Assembly (NCBI RefSeq): GCF_014203645.1
Contig: NZ_JACHJL010000009.1
Span: 293,493 to 357,492, forward strand
DNA from: Streptomyces zagrosensis
GTDB taxonomy: Bacteria; Actinomycetota; Actinomycetes; Streptomycetales; Streptomycetaceae
Direction of reading: 5' to 3'
DNA: 64,000 nt
The notes beneath the pieces were generated by a model, which did not search any database, was not told the origin of the DNA, and saw only the letters and a list, made by a program, of their open reading frames with translations. Both the position numbers and the translations under genes were made by a program. Position 1 is the stretch's first letter, and each line of letters begins with the position of its first letter. Positions 1 through 8,376 of this stretch are shown here, piece by piece.

Positions 1-860
1 ACCACGGTGACTCCGGCGAACACGACCGCCGACCCGGCGGTACCCACCGCCACCCCGGCCGCATCCTGCGGTGCCCGGCCGCGCCCGCGCTCCTCCCGAT
101 AGCGGGACACCACGAACAGGGCGTAGTCGATGCCCACCGCCAGGCCCAGCATCATCCCGAGGGTGAGCGTGTCCGCGGACAGGCCCAGCGGGCCGGCAAG
201 CAGCAAGATCCCGAACAGGCTCACGGCGACGCCCACGATCGCGGTCAGCAGCGGCAGGCCCGCCGCCGCCAGGGACCCGAACGTGAACAGCAGCACGACC
301 GCCGCCGCCGAGAGGCCGACGATCTCCGCGACTCCGCCGGGCCCGCCACCGCTGTCCATCGCCGACCCACCGGTCTCCACCGTCAAGCCCGCCGCCCGCG
401 CCTGGTCCGCCGTCTTGTCCACCGCCGCCCGGCTGGCGTCGGTGACCTCGGAGGACTCCACCTTGTAGGTGACGGTCGCATACGCCGTCGAACCGTCCTT
501 GCTGACGGCCTCCGACGCGAACGGGTCCGCGACATTGGCCACCTGTGGGCCGCTGCCCAGCGAGCCCACCGCGTCCTCGACAGCCTTCCGCAGGTCGCCC
601 GCGGTCGCCTTCTGCCCGTCCGGGGCGACGAAGACGACCTGGGCGGTGGCGCCGTCCGCAGCCGCCCCGGGAAAACGCTCCTCCATGAGATCGAACGCCT
701 TTTGCGATTCGATTCCCGGCATCGAGAATTCCTCGTCCGAGGGCCCCGACGCCTGCGCAGCGCCCACCACGACTGCGGCCAGCACCCCCAGCCACACCAC
801 GATGACCCAGCCACGTCGCCGAAAAGCGCCGCGCCCGAGCCGATACAGAAAAGTCGCCAC
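1..860 (-). CDS. MMPL/RND-family exporter, N-terminal part (gene cut by window edge)
   Basis: Reading the minus strand from a GTG at 860 gives a high-GC3 frame that stays open to the window edge, about 286 residues. It begins with a short basic stretch and a transmembrane helix (residues about 17-34), then a long extracytoplasmic segment. After it come several hydrophobic helices, with the charged pattern GIDYALFVVSRYREE typical of MMPL transporters near the cut. Such proteins export lipids or drugs across the membrane using proton force. The GTG is preceded by GGAG about ten bases upstream; an upstream ATG lies in a different, low-quality frame. The C-terminal two thirds lie outside the window. 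A palindromic operator sits about 110 bp upstream, but no adjacent regulator gene is seen. Confidence 0.88.
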   Translation of the reverse strand, partial: MATFLYRLGRGAFRRRGWVIVVWLGVLAAVVVGAAQASGPSDEEFSMPGIESQKAFDLMEERFPGAAADGATAQVVFVAPDGQKATAGDLRKAVEDAVGSLGSGPQVANVADPFASEAVSKDGSTAYATVTYKVESSEVTDASRAAVDKTADQARAAGLTVETGGSAMDSGGGPGGVAEIVGLSAAAVVLLFTFGSLAAAGLPLLTAIVGVAVSLFGILLLAGPLGLSADTLTLGMMLGLAVGIDYALFVVSRYREERGRGRAPQDAAGVAVGTAGSAVVFAGVTV

Positions 861-949
861 GTCAGGGTCTCCACATTCATAAGCGATGACCGCTCAAGGC
901 TCGTCCGGGAAGACCCGTCCCGTCGTCATGCCGCTACGGACACTGCGAC

Positions 950-988
950 CTACTGAAATCACACGACCAACTACTGAAATCGCAGTAG
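950..988. promoter_or_regulatory. Probable repressor operator upstream of the MMPL gene
   Basis: CTACTGAAATC occurs twice, at 950-960 and 971-981, 21 bp apart (two helical turns). The second copy forms a perfect palindrome, CTACTG-N6-CAGTAG, at 971-988. MMPL genes in actinomycetes are commonly controlled by TetR-family repressors, so this is probably such a site. The cognate regulator is not next to it. Confidence 0.6.
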
Positions 989-1119
989 GCGACCACGAAG
1001 CCACCCGCTTCGACCGCAGACACTGCCCATGCCAGGACCTGTCAACCACCCTTGCTTGAGGGCTTATCGGAGCCGGCGGATCACCAGCTCGGTGACGATC
1101 AGCGGACGTCGCGATTGAG

Positions 1120-1155
1120 GGTATTGGCGGTGTTGGCGGTGTTGGCGGTGTTGGC
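1120..1155. repeat. 9-bp tandem repeat, four copies
   Basis: The unit GGTGTTGGC (first copy GGTATTGGC) is repeated four times head to tail. It lies in a stretch with no convincing gene. Confidence 0.8.
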
Positions 1156-1180
1156 CTTCGACCGTGCGCCCCGCCCCCAC

Positions 1181-1408
1181 TCACTCGAACGCAATGCACA
1201 GACCGTCAGGGCGTGTTCGACCGCCGTAAGTAGCCGTGGCGGCAGACCAGCTCGGGCCCGATGTGCTCGACGAACTCACCTTGTCCGACAGGCTGCCCGG
1301 GTCGTGTTCGGCACAGGTCAGCAGAGCGTCCAGGACACGGGCGACCGCCGTGTCGTTGGTGTTGTCCAAACCGGTCTCGGCGGTCAGCGGACGGGCGTGG
1401 GTCCTCAT
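1181..1408 (-). CDS. Possible small hypothetical protein (75 aa)
   Basis: The frame from the ATG at 1408 has strongly G/C-biased third positions over its first forty codons, which argues it is or was coding. The C-terminal third is Ser/Thr-rich and has a weaker bias. A frame change near 1290 would join the good part to a different tail, so it may be a remnant. No family recognised. It lies just downstream of the transposase remnant on the same strand. Confidence 0.22.
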   Translation of the reverse strand: MRTHARPLTAETGLDNTNDTAVARVLDALLTCAEHDPGSLSDKVSSSSTSGPSWSAATATYGGRTRPDGLCIAFE

Positions 1409-1468
1409 AAGAATCGCGCCTTCTTCGGGCGGAACGGGACTCGCCGAGCGTCATGTTGACCAAGCCTG

Positions 1469-1650
1469 TTACCGGGTCAATAACCATTCGTTGAGCAGGA
1501 CTTGGAGCTCGGGGGCCGCCCAGAGGGCCCGGCCCTCGACTCACTCCCCCTAGTGGGAGACGTCCCGCCCGGTGTAGTCGGGCCGGTGCTGGACGAACAG
1601 TGGGTTGATCGCGGAAATGTGGCCTTCGCGATGGCCTTGTAGGTCGCAGT
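1469..1650 (-). pseudogene. Remnant of an integrase/Mu-type (DDE) transposase C-terminus
   Basis: Two pieces in different minus-strand frames read like the end of the integrase domain of Mu/TniA-type transposases. One, about 1615-1553, reads AINPLFVQHRPDYTGRDVSH; the other, about 1545-1469, reads ALWAAPELQVLLNEW and then stops. The pattern (an AINxLFxQ segment, then a GYTGRDV-like loop, then a LxELQxLLDEW helix) is what I recall of this family. The frame is broken by a stop and a shift between the pieces, so the gene is dead. The remaining C-terminal part and the catalytic DDE residues are not found. Confidence 0.5.
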
Positions 1651-1654
1651 GCGT

Positions 1655-2470
1655 GGCACCACAGGAAAACAACCAGGGCAACAATCAGGAAAACAGCCAG
1701 CGTCCTTTGCTTGTGATGTCTGCGACGCCTTGAGACGGAGGCCGGCGACTCGCGTGGATGGGGCCTTGATCCGCGTCGGAATTTGTGCGGATTCACCTGG
1801 CCAATGCCTTGGAAAGGGGCTTTTCGGGGACGGGGTGTTTTCTCGCCGTGCACGGCTGTGCATGCGGTGGGGTAGGCGCTGTGCAGCCGCGCATTGCCGA
1901 ACGTCTCGGTGATGTGAACGCGGGCGGCGTTGACGACGGGGGCGAATGCCGCTGGCACTCGATCCAGTGTGCCTTCGCGTGCAGTCGTTCCGTCGTGGTC
2001 CAGCCCTCGTTCGCTCATGAGGTCACTGTGCTGCTGTGCGCTGCGGGGCGGATGTGCGAGGCGATGCCGCAGGTTCCGCGAGCGCGGGCGGCGGCCTGCG
2101 GTGGGCAGCTGGTCTGAGGCTGGTGGCGGAACATCGTCTAGTCGAGTGGCGGTGTGCGCGATTCGGGCAGAGCGCCGGCCAGTCCGTGGACGGTGCGGCT
2201 GTGGTGACGGCGGCGAGCCGTTCGGGGACGACGACGCGTCGCATGCCGCCAGAGGCTTCTTGTTCGGCGACGCGCCGCCAGACCGTGTTGATGCCGAGCC
2301 AGTGCAGGGCAGCCAGGTTGCTGGTGTCGGAGGCAGCGGCCTCGTGCCGGGCGGGTGTCGCAAGAGCCCCGAGGCGATCCGAAGCTTCACGTCACAGTTC
2401 TCGGCTGAGTAGGACAACCAACGGCTGATCGCTCACAGCGAACAGCGTCTGGGGAACATTGGGAGCCGTA
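1655..2470. other. Stretch without an intact gene; degraded coding traces
   Basis: About 800 bases between the transposase remnant and lon. Long open frames exist on the minus strand, but coding-like third-position bias switches frame repeatedly (for example a good stretch around 2190-2330 carrying ALHWLGINTVWRRVAEQ). This suggests decayed genes, possibly the rest of the same mobile element. No complete gene is supported. Confidence 0.5.
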
Positions 2471-2476
2471 GCAGCA

Positions 2477-2495
2477 TTGAGTCGGTATAACTCAA
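2477..2495. promoter_or_regulatory. HAIR operator (HspR-binding site) upstream of lon
   Basis: TTGAGT-N7-ACTCAA is an exact inverted repeat ending 22 bp before the lon start codon. It matches the HAIR consensus (CTTGAGT-N7-ACTCAAG) bound by the heat-shock repressor HspR in Streptomyces, where lon and dnaK are HspR targets. This predicts heat-inducible lon expression. Confidence 0.88.
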
Positions 2496-2517
2496 CTTGC
2501 CTGCCGAAGGGGAGATC

Positions 2518-4971
2518 ATGGCTTCGCTGTCTACACCGCTCACGCTGCCCGTGCTGCCGCTCGATGACGAGGTCGTGCTGCCCGGCATGGTGGTGCCGCT
2601 CGATCTGACGGACGCGGATGTACGAGCCGCCGTAGAGGCGGCCCAGGCCGCTGCTGGGCCCAGCGGGACCGCCGCCGGCAGCAGCGGAAAACCGCAGGTG
2701 CTGCTCGTACCGAGGATCGAGGGCACGTACGCGGGAGTGGGCACGCTCGGCACTGTCGAACAGGTCGGCCGACTCTCTGACGGCGACCCCGGCGCGCTCA
2801 TCCGCGGCGTGCATCGGGTCCGGGTCGGCGCCGGGACGACCGGTCCGGGCGCCGCGCTGTGGATCGAGGGCACCCCGGTAGAGGAGACCGGCCCAGACTC
2901 CAGCGCCATTTCGCCCGGCTCCCAGGCTGAGCTGATGAAGGAGTACAAGGCGCTGGCCACGAGCTGGCTGCGCAAGCGCGGTGCCTGGCAGGTCGTGGAC
3001 CGGGTCCAGCAAATCGACGACGTCTCCCAGCTCGCCGACAACTCTGGCTACCTGCCCTTCCTCACTGTTGCCCAGCGCCTGGAACTCTTGGAGACCCTCG
3101 ACCCGGTCGCCCGACTGAGGCTCGCCATGGGTTGGCTCCGCGAGCACCTGGCCGAGCAGGACGTGGCCGAGTCCATCGCCAAGGACGTACAGAACGGCGT
3201 CGACAAGCAGCAGCGCGAGTTCCTGCTGCGCCGCCAGCTTGAGGCAGTGCGCAAGGAACTGTCCGAGCTCAACGGCGACAGCGAGGACGAGTCCGGTGAC
3301 TACCGGGCCCGCGTCGAGGCCGCTGACCTGCCGGAAAAGGTCCGCGATGCGGCGCTCAAGGAGGTTGACAAGCTGGAGCGGGCCTCGGATCAAAGCCCCG
3401 AAGGCGGCTGGATCAGGACCTGGCTGGACACGGTTTTGGAGCTGCCGTGGAACAAGCGGACCGAGGACGCGTACGACATCAAGGGCGCGCAGCAGGTTCT
3501 CGACGCCGACCACGCCGGGCTCAAGGACGTCAAGGAGCGCATCACCGAGTATCTGGCCGTACGCAAGCGGCGCGCCGACCGAGGTCTCGGCGTGGTGGGC
3601 GGTCGCCGAGGCGGCGCCGTGCTCGCCCTCGTCGGTCCACCCGGCGTCGGCAAGACCTCGCTCGGTGAGTCGGTGGCCCGCGCCATGGGGCGCGAGTTCG
3701 TTCGGGTCGCGCTCGGTGGCGTGCGGGACGAGGCAGAGATCCGTGGCCACCGTCGTACGTACGTGGGCGCCTTGCCGGGCCGAATCGTACGGGCCGTCAA
3801 GGAGGCCGGTTCGATGAACCCGGTGGTTTTGCTCGACGAGATCGACAAGGTCGGTTCGGACTTCCGAGGTGACCCGTCCGCCGCACTCCTCGAAGTGCTC
3901 GATCCCGCGCAGAACCACACCTTCCGGGACCACTACCTGGAGGTTGAACTGGACCTGTCCGACGTCGTGTTCCTGGCTACCGCCAATGTGCTAGAAGCCA
4001 TCCCGGAGGCGCTGCTCGACCGGATGGACGTCGTGCGGCTTGACGGCTACACGGAGGATGAGAAAGTCACCATCGCCCGCGACCACCTGCTCCCCCGCCA
4101 GTTGGAGCGTGCCGGCATCGAACCGGGTGAGGTCGTGTTGGAGGACACGGCGCTGCGCAAGCTAGCGGGGGAGTACACCCGCGAGGCCGGCGTACGTAAC
4201 CTGGAACGGTCGGTGGCGCGGCTGCTGCGCAAGGTGGCCGCCGAGCACGAAATGGGCGACCGCGAGCTGCCGTTCGTCGTCGGCCCCGATGAGCTGCGCC
4301 CCCTGATCGGGCGTCCGCACCACACTCCCGAGGCCGCCCAGGACCCGGCCGAGCGGCGTACCGCCGTCCCTGGCGTGGTCACCGGGCTAGCGGTGACGGG
4401 TGCCGGGGGCGACGTGCTCTACGTGGAGGCGTCACTGGCCGACCCCGAAACCGGCGGTGCTGGCCTGACGTTGACGGGGCAGCTCGGTGATGTCATGAAG
4501 GAATCTGCGCAGATCGCGCTGTCCTTCCTACGTTCGCATGGAGCGGAGCTGGAGCTTCCGGTCGCAGATCTGAAGGAACGCGGCGTCCATCTGCACGTAC
4601 CGGCCGGCGCGGTCCCCAAGGACGGCCCGAGCGCGGGCATCACCATGACGACCGCGCTCGCGTCGCTGCTGTCGGGCCGTCAGGTGCGCCCGGACGTGGC
4701 GATGACCGGTGAGGTGTCGCTGACCGGTCGGGTGCTGCCCATCGGTGGCGTCAAGCAGAAGCTGCTGGCCGCACATCGGGCCGGAATCACGACTGTGATC
4801 ATTCCTAAGCGCAACGAGCCCGACCTCGACGACGTCCCCGCCGAGGTGCTCGAACGGCTCGACGTACACCCCGTTTCGGACGTACGGCGGGTTCTTGAGC
4901 TGGCGCTACACCCGGCATCTGAGTCCGATGTGAAGTCGGACAAGGACGTTCGGGCTGTGGTCGCCGCGTGA
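2518..4971 (+). CDS. lon: ATP-dependent Lon protease
   Basis: A 817-residue cytoplasmic AAA+ serine protease that degrades misfolded and regulatory proteins. The order is an N-terminal substrate-binding domain (starting with the LPVLPL pattern), the ATPase module with Walker A GPPGVGKT (about residue 372) and Walker B VVLLDEID (about 435), and the C-terminal protease domain. The protease domain has the catalytic Ser in KDGPSAG (about 705) and the catalytic Lys in the KQKLLAAHRAG segment (about 745). The ATG at 2518 has a strong GGGGAGA Shine-Dalgarno; an upstream in-frame TTG lies inside the operator region and is not used. Length is normal for bacterial Lon. It is monocistronic, with a HAIR operator in front. 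Confidence 0.98.
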   Translation: MASLSTPLTLPVLPLDDEVVLPGMVVPLDLTDADVRAAVEAAQAAAGPSGTAAGSSGKPQVLLVPRIEGTYAGVGTLGTVEQVGRLSDGDPGALIRGVHRVRVGAGTTGPGAALWIEGTPVEETGPDSSAISPGSQAELMKEYKALATSWLRKRGAWQVVDRVQQIDDVSQLADNSGYLPFLTVAQRLELLETLDPVARLRLAMGWLREHLAEQDVAESIAKDVQNGVDKQQREFLLRRQLEAVRKELSELNGDSEDESGDYRARVEAADLPEKVRDAALKEVDKLERASDQSPEGGWIRTWLDTVLELPWNKRTEDAYDIKGAQQVLDADHAGLKDVKERITEYLAVRKRRADRGLGVVGGRRGGAVLALVGPPGVGKTSLGESVARAMGREFVRVALGGVRDEAEIRGHRRTYVGALPGRIVRAVKEAGSMNPVVLLDEIDKVGSDFRGDPSAALLEVLDPAQNHTFRDHYLEVELDLSDVVFLATANVLEAIPEALLDRMDVVRLDGYTEDEKVTIARDHLLPRQLERAGIEPGEVVLEDTALRKLAGEYTREAGVRNLERSVARLLRKVAAEHEMGDRELPFVVGPDELRPLIGRPHHTPEAAQDPAERRTAVPGVVTGLAVTGAGGDVLYVEASLADPETGGAGLTLTGQLGDVMKESAQIALSFLRSHGAELELPVADLKERGVHLHVPAGAVPKDGPSAGITMTTALASLLSGRQVRPDVAMTGEVSLTGRVLPIGGVKQKLLAAHRAGITTVIIPKRNEPDLDDVPAEVLERLDVHPVSDVRRVLELALHPASESDVKSDKDVRAVVAA

Positions 4972-5125
4972 GCTGAGCGGGGTCGCGCTCCAAGCCCTCG
5001 TTCGATGGCGGGCCTGCGCTTAGGGCCGACCCACGAGGACGCTATTGGTCGATGTGTCCCCGAGGCCCGGCCCGTGGCCGCCGCGGGGCAAACCTTGGTA
5101 CCGATATGCCCGACGGGCTTTCGCT

Positions 5126-5153
5126 GGCTCCCTCCGCTGAGGCGGAGGGAGCC
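5126..5153. terminator. Perfect hairpin downstream of lon
   Basis: Twelve-base arms GGCTCCCTCCGC and GCGGAGGGAGCC with a four-base TGAG loop, 155 bp after the lon stop. It is a strong candidate transcription terminator, although no T-run follows, as is common in Streptomyces. Confidence 0.7.
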
Positions 5154-5172
5154 GTACCGTTGTCACCCGTGG

Positions 5173-5202
5173 CCGTTTCCGGAGGGCGGGTTCCGGAAAC
5201 GG
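5173..5202. terminator. Second hairpin between lon and the lipoprotein gene
   Basis: Arms CCGTTTCCGGA and TCCGGAAACGG (11 bp, perfect) enclose an 8-base loop. It lies between convergent genes and may act with the preceding hairpin as a bidirectional terminator. Confidence 0.5.
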
Positions 5203-5285
5203 GCTTGGTCGTTGGGGCCGTCGTGGTCGTCGGGATCATTGGGGTCACTGGGCTGCGGGCTCGGGCCGAGGTATGCCGGGTGACG

Positions 5286-5816
5286 TCAATTGGGGGCGAG
5301 CCTCAGCACGGCGTTGCCCTCGTTCACGGCGACGACCTCGATGAGCAACCCGTTCTCACGGGCTGCGCTCTGCCAGCCCATCGTGACAGTGAATTCGCCG
5401 TTGCCGGATGAGGAACTGCAATAGGTCCCGCTGCACCCGCCGCCGCCCTGTTGCCCCAGGTAGCGTCCGCTGATGCTCACTCTGCCGGAGGCGATCGATC
5501 GCACGCGCAGCGAGGCCACTTGCAGGCGCGCAGGCACCGAGATGCGAGCGGAACTGTCTACGCGCACCTCGCATCGCCCATCGGCGCACGCGGAGAGCAT
5601 TACACCGTCAGCCGCCCTGGGCAACGCGGGCTTGGGGGATGACGATACGGACTCCGAGGGTCCCTCGGATGTGGGACCCGAGGTGCCCACAGTGCTCTCG
5701 TCGCTCCCCTTCGAGGCGGCGTCATCGGAGGTGTTGGAGCCACACCCGGAAACCACGAGGAGCACCGCGGTCATGAGCGGGATTAGGTCAGCGCGTTGGA
5801 TGGCCATGTCGCGCAA
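5286..5816 (-). CDS. Putative lipoprotein, conserved hypothetical
   Basis: About 176 residues. An N-terminal hydrophobic segment ends in the lipobox VVSGC, so the protein should be lipidated and anchored outside the membrane. A Ser/Thr/Gly/Glu-rich linker of roughly forty residues follows, then a compact domain with a CADGRCEVRV motif, a GGGGCSGTYC cysteine pair and a VVAVNEGNAVLRL C-terminus. The start is either TTG at 5816, which has AGGTGG at a good distance, or the ATG at 5807. Function is unknown; the domain pattern recurs in Streptomyces hypothetical lipoproteins as far as I recall. It converges with lon. Confidence 0.75.
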   Translation of the reverse strand: MRDMAIQRADLIPLMTAVLLVVSGCGSNTSDDAASKGSDESTVGTSGPTSEGPSESVSSSPKPALPRAADGVMLSACADGRCEVRVDSSARISVPARLQVASLRVRSIASGRVSISGRYLGQQGGGGCSGTYCSSSSGNGEFTVTMGWQSAARENGLLIEVVAVNEGNAVLRLAPN

Positions 5817-5819
5817 TGT

Positions 5820-6266
5820 AGGCCACCTGCACGGGACCCGTCCCGGCGTTCACGCCGCCTTTCCGGGCGCCTTTCTATCCTGCTCCGATCAACGCCTTTC
5901 GTCTGGCTCTATGACGGTTTTCGCTGGTCAGGCTGGTGGGTGACGGAGGTGTGAACCCGTGTGCCGGCGGTCCACTGTTGAGCGCCAAGTGGCGGGCGAG
6001 CTGGACGACGAGAACATCGGGCAGGGCGTCGGGAGCAGCGGTCGGTGGGGCTCTTGGCCACGGGGGGCCGAAGGGCCGCACGCAACGACACTGTCGGCAG
6101 GGGTGTTGCGCGATTGGCGGTTCGGAATCGGTCGCCCACACGCCGGTCTTGAGGTCTGGGCGTTCGCCGGCAGCCCATAGCGGCTGGGAATCGGTCCATC
6201 GAACGCTGCTGGCGACTAAGACCGAACTCGAAAGAGTGATTGGGTCGTTGGCGCCCCCGGCAAGCC
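5820..6266. other. Intergenic stretch without recognisable gene
   Basis: About 450 bases between the divergent lipoprotein and reductase genes. An open frame continues through it from the downstream gene, but codon bias and the absence of a ribosome-binding site argue that this part is untranslated. Nothing else seen. Confidence 0.5.
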
Positions 6267-6321
6267 TTGACAGTCAGACAGGTCTGTCTGTTAACTTTCT
6301 CGTACCAGACAGACCTGTCTG
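6267..6321 (+). promoter_or_regulatory. Promoter with two TetR-type operators for the NAD(P)H oxidoreductase gene
   Basis: Two 16-bp palindromes, CAGACAG-GT-CTGTCTG at 6275-6290 and CAGACAG-AC-CTGTCTG at 6306-6321, lie 31 bp apart. A TTGACA -35 element at 6267-6272 directly precedes the first palindrome, with a TTAACT -10-like hexamer at 6291. The first operator fills the promoter spacer, which suits repression. A third, nearly identical copy lies upstream of the TetR gene at 8094-8109, so that TetR protein is the likely ligand. Confidence 0.8.
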
Positions 6322-6385
6322 TTCGTATCTTACCTATGTCTGTGCGGCCTGGGTTGTACGCGCCGCCATCGAACAGGAGACTTCC

Positions 6386-6979
6386 GTGGCATCCGAGCCC
6401 CGCACCTTGGTTGTTGTCGCCCACCCGCAGTTGACCGATTCGCGCATCAACGCAGCCCTCGCCGGCACGGCCGCAAGCGTGGACGGTGTCACGGTTCATG
6501 AGTTGTACGCCGCGTATCCCGACGGGCGTATCGATGTGGCACACGATCAACGTCTGCTCCTGCAGCACGACCGAGTCGTGCTGCAGTTCCCCTTCTTCTG
6601 GTATTCGTCGCCGCCACTGCTCAAGCAGTGGCTGGACGAGGTCTTTGAGTACGGGTTCGCCTACGGCACCGGGGGCACCGCGCTGCACGGCAAGACGCTG
6701 CGAGTGGTGACCTCCGCCGGTGGCCCGCGCGACTCCTACCGCCCCGATGGGTTCAACCGCTTCCCCATCCCCGACCTACTGCGCCCCTTTGACGCGACGG
6801 CAGAGCTGACCGGCATGCGGTACGAGGAGCCGTTCCTGGTTTACGGCGTACGCACAGTCGGCGATGCCGCACTCGCCGACCACCAAAGGACCTATCGCAC
6901 ACTGCTGGAAACCGGCGCACTGCCCGCCGCATCCCGAATATCGCCGGCCGGCGCCAAGGAGCCGAGCCTGGCCGCCTGA
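6386..6979 (+). CDS. Flavodoxin-fold NAD(P)H:quinone oxidoreductase
   Basis: A 197-residue protein of the KefF/MdaB/NQO-type flavodoxin-like fold, expected to carry out FMN/FAD-dependent two-electron reduction of quinones or electrophiles in the cytoplasm. It shows the N-terminal beta strand TLVVVAHPQL followed by DSRIN, the PFFWYSSPPLLKQWLDEV flavin/active-site region and the TSAGGPRDSY loop. The GTG start at 6386 has CAGGAG at 8-9 bp. It is controlled by the tandem palindromes just upstream and by the TetR gene encoded convergently downstream. This is a typical detoxification pair; the inducing ligand cannot be read from the sequence. Confidence 0.9.
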   Translation: MASEPRTLVVVAHPQLTDSRINAALAGTAASVDGVTVHELYAAYPDGRIDVAHDQRLLLQHDRVVLQFPFFWYSSPPLLKQWLDEVFEYGFAYGTGGTALHGKTLRVVTSAGGPRDSYRPDGFNRFPIPDLLRPFDATAELTGMRYEEPFLVYGVRTVGDAALADHQRTYRTLLETGALPAASRISPAGAKEPSLAA

Positions 6980-7020
6980 GCGTAGCGACCGCATGAGCAG
7001 TCGCCATCTGCCCAGGGCTC

Positions 7021-7048
7021 GGCCCGGCGTACCTCGCCGCGCCGGGCC
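7021..7048. terminator. Hairpin terminator after the oxidoreductase gene
   Basis: Nine-base perfect arms GGCCCGGCG and CGCCGGGCC enclose a 10-base loop, 42 bp past the stop codon. Confidence 0.65.
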
Positions 7049-7335
7049 CTTCGCATATATGGCCTCCGCACCGTGGCGAGCACAATCTGTCGTACGCGCC
7101 GCAGTCGGCCGCGGTCCTGTCGTGATGTGCCCCGGGCCGCTCCCAGATCGGGTTGCTGCGCGGAGGTACACCTCTGGCGGCATGGCTGCCTGCGCCAATG
7201 CCGTGGTGCCGGTCAGTGCCCTTCGGCCCCGCTCTCGGGCGTGTGCGAGAAGAGGCGCACCAGGTGTCACAAGGCGGCACCCCCCGTCACAACCAGTGGC
7301 GAGCCGCAGTCGCGCATGCAGTCAAGTCCGGGCCG

Positions 7336-7375
7336 CGAACCAGCAGCGGTACGAACCAGCAGCGGTACGAACCAG
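7336..7375. repeat. 16-bp tandem repeat (2.5 copies)
   Basis: CGAACCAGCAGCGGTA is repeated twice and followed by an 8-base partial copy, ending just before the convergent TetR gene. The roughly 300 bases between the terminator and this repeat hold no supported gene. Confidence 0.75.
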
Positions 7376-7381
7376 ATGTGG

Positions 7382-7996
7382 CTACGCCGGAGCCGAGTCC
7401 CGGGTGACCGACTTCGGTGCATCCGAGCCCCGGCAGGCAGCAGATACCAGGGTGTGCGCTGCGGCACGGGCCGCCTCGGTGAACTCCGCCGTTGGCTCCA
7501 GCGCGGCAGCCGACATCACTCCGTCGATCAGCACGCTGAGTTGTCGGGCCAATAGATCCGGATCGACGGCGCCGGCGGCGCTGGTGAGCTCACCCAGCCA
7601 GGCCCGCACGGCCTGCTTGTGCTCGACAGTAGTGGCGTGGGGTACGGTGCCCGGCTCTGTTTCGCTCGCTGTATTGATAAACGCGCAGCCGCGAAAGCCG
7701 TCGCAAACGGTGGCCGTGCGCAGCGCGTCGAATAGACCGAGCAACTGCTCGCGCGGGTCGGCTCCGGCGTCGGCCGCTGCCTCTTGCAGCGCGCCCCGCC
7801 AGTGCCCGTCAGCGCCGTGCAGATACGCGACAACGAGATCGTCTTTGGAGCGAAAATGGGCGTAAAGAGTCGCTTTGGCTACGCCGGACTCGGCAATAAT
7901 CCGGTCAACACCGACCCCGCGCACGCCGTGCGCGTTGAACAACTCCGTAGCGGTGTCCAAAATCCGGCTCCGGGCGGGGGGTCGTTTGCCAGCCAT
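7382..7996 (-). CDS. TetR-family transcriptional repressor
   Basis: 204 residues. The N-terminal helix-turn-helix (roughly residues 8-55) reads ILDTATELFNAHGVRGVGVDRII then SGVAKATLYAHFRSKDDLV, a canonical TetR DNA-binding domain. The C-terminal two thirds is the all-helical ligand-binding domain. ATG at 7996 has AAGGAG 9 bp upstream. A 16-bp CAGACAG...CTGTCCG palindrome lies about 100 bp upstream, and two more flank the promoter of the quinone reductase gene. It therefore very probably autoregulates and represses that gene. Confidence 0.93.
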   Translation of the reverse strand: MAGKRPPARSRILDTATELFNAHGVRGVGVDRIIAESGVAKATLYAHFRSKDDLVVAYLHGADGHWRGALQEAAADAGADPREQLLGLFDALRTATVCDGFRGCAFINTASETEPGTVPHATTVEHKQAVRAWLGELTSAAGAVDPDLLARQLSVLIDGVMSAAALEPTAEFTEAARAAAHTLVSAACRGSDAPKSVTRDSAPA

Positions 7997-8093
7997 GCGT
8001 CACGCTCCTTGAGGCGGGTGCCTGGTTCGAACCCAGGGGCTCCACGTCGGAGCCGGTACGCACCCGGGCACCTGATCCGACGCCTCCAGGATA

Positions 8094-8109
8094 CAGACAG
8101 ACCTGTCCG
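8094..8109. promoter_or_regulatory. Third copy of the TetR operator, upstream of the TetR gene
   Basis: CAGACAGACCTGTCCG differs by one base from the 6306-6321 palindrome. Its position before the TetR gene points to autoregulation. Confidence 0.75.
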
Positions 8110-8376
8110 TATGGAGCGGAGTGACCTCGATGCCGATGTCGGGCCAGTGAGGCTCTGGGGCAAAGGGGGTGGGCCCCGACGGCAGCGAAGCGGGCCCCTC
8201 CCGAACGGCGAGAGAGGCCCACTCGCGGCGCGTGGGTCGCGCCCCACGCGCCGCGATGGCGGCGCACAGCTCGACGAGGCGGTCTCACCGCAAGGCAGTG
8301 GACAGCGACGCGGAAGGCCGCATGAGGGCAATGGCAGGGCCTCGGGCAGGCGGCCGTTGAGCGTGAGCGTCGAACG

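Noticed and set aside
1206..2417. A 403-codon open frame on the minus strand
   Set aside because: Third-position bias changes frame several times along it and the translation has no domain logic. It is an open frame caused by high GC over decayed DNA.
5936..6385. A 150-residue N-terminal extension of the flavodoxin-like reductase
   Set aside because: It would run through the promoter and both operators, lacks coding bias, and a good Shine-Dalgarno precedes GTG 6386.
8021..8037. CCTGGTTCGAACCCAGG looks like the T-arm of a tRNA next to the TetR gene
   Set aside because: No acceptor, D-arm or anticodon arm can be built on either strand, and the required 5' part would lie inside the TetR gene start. 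It is at most a hairpin or an old tRNA 3' fragment.
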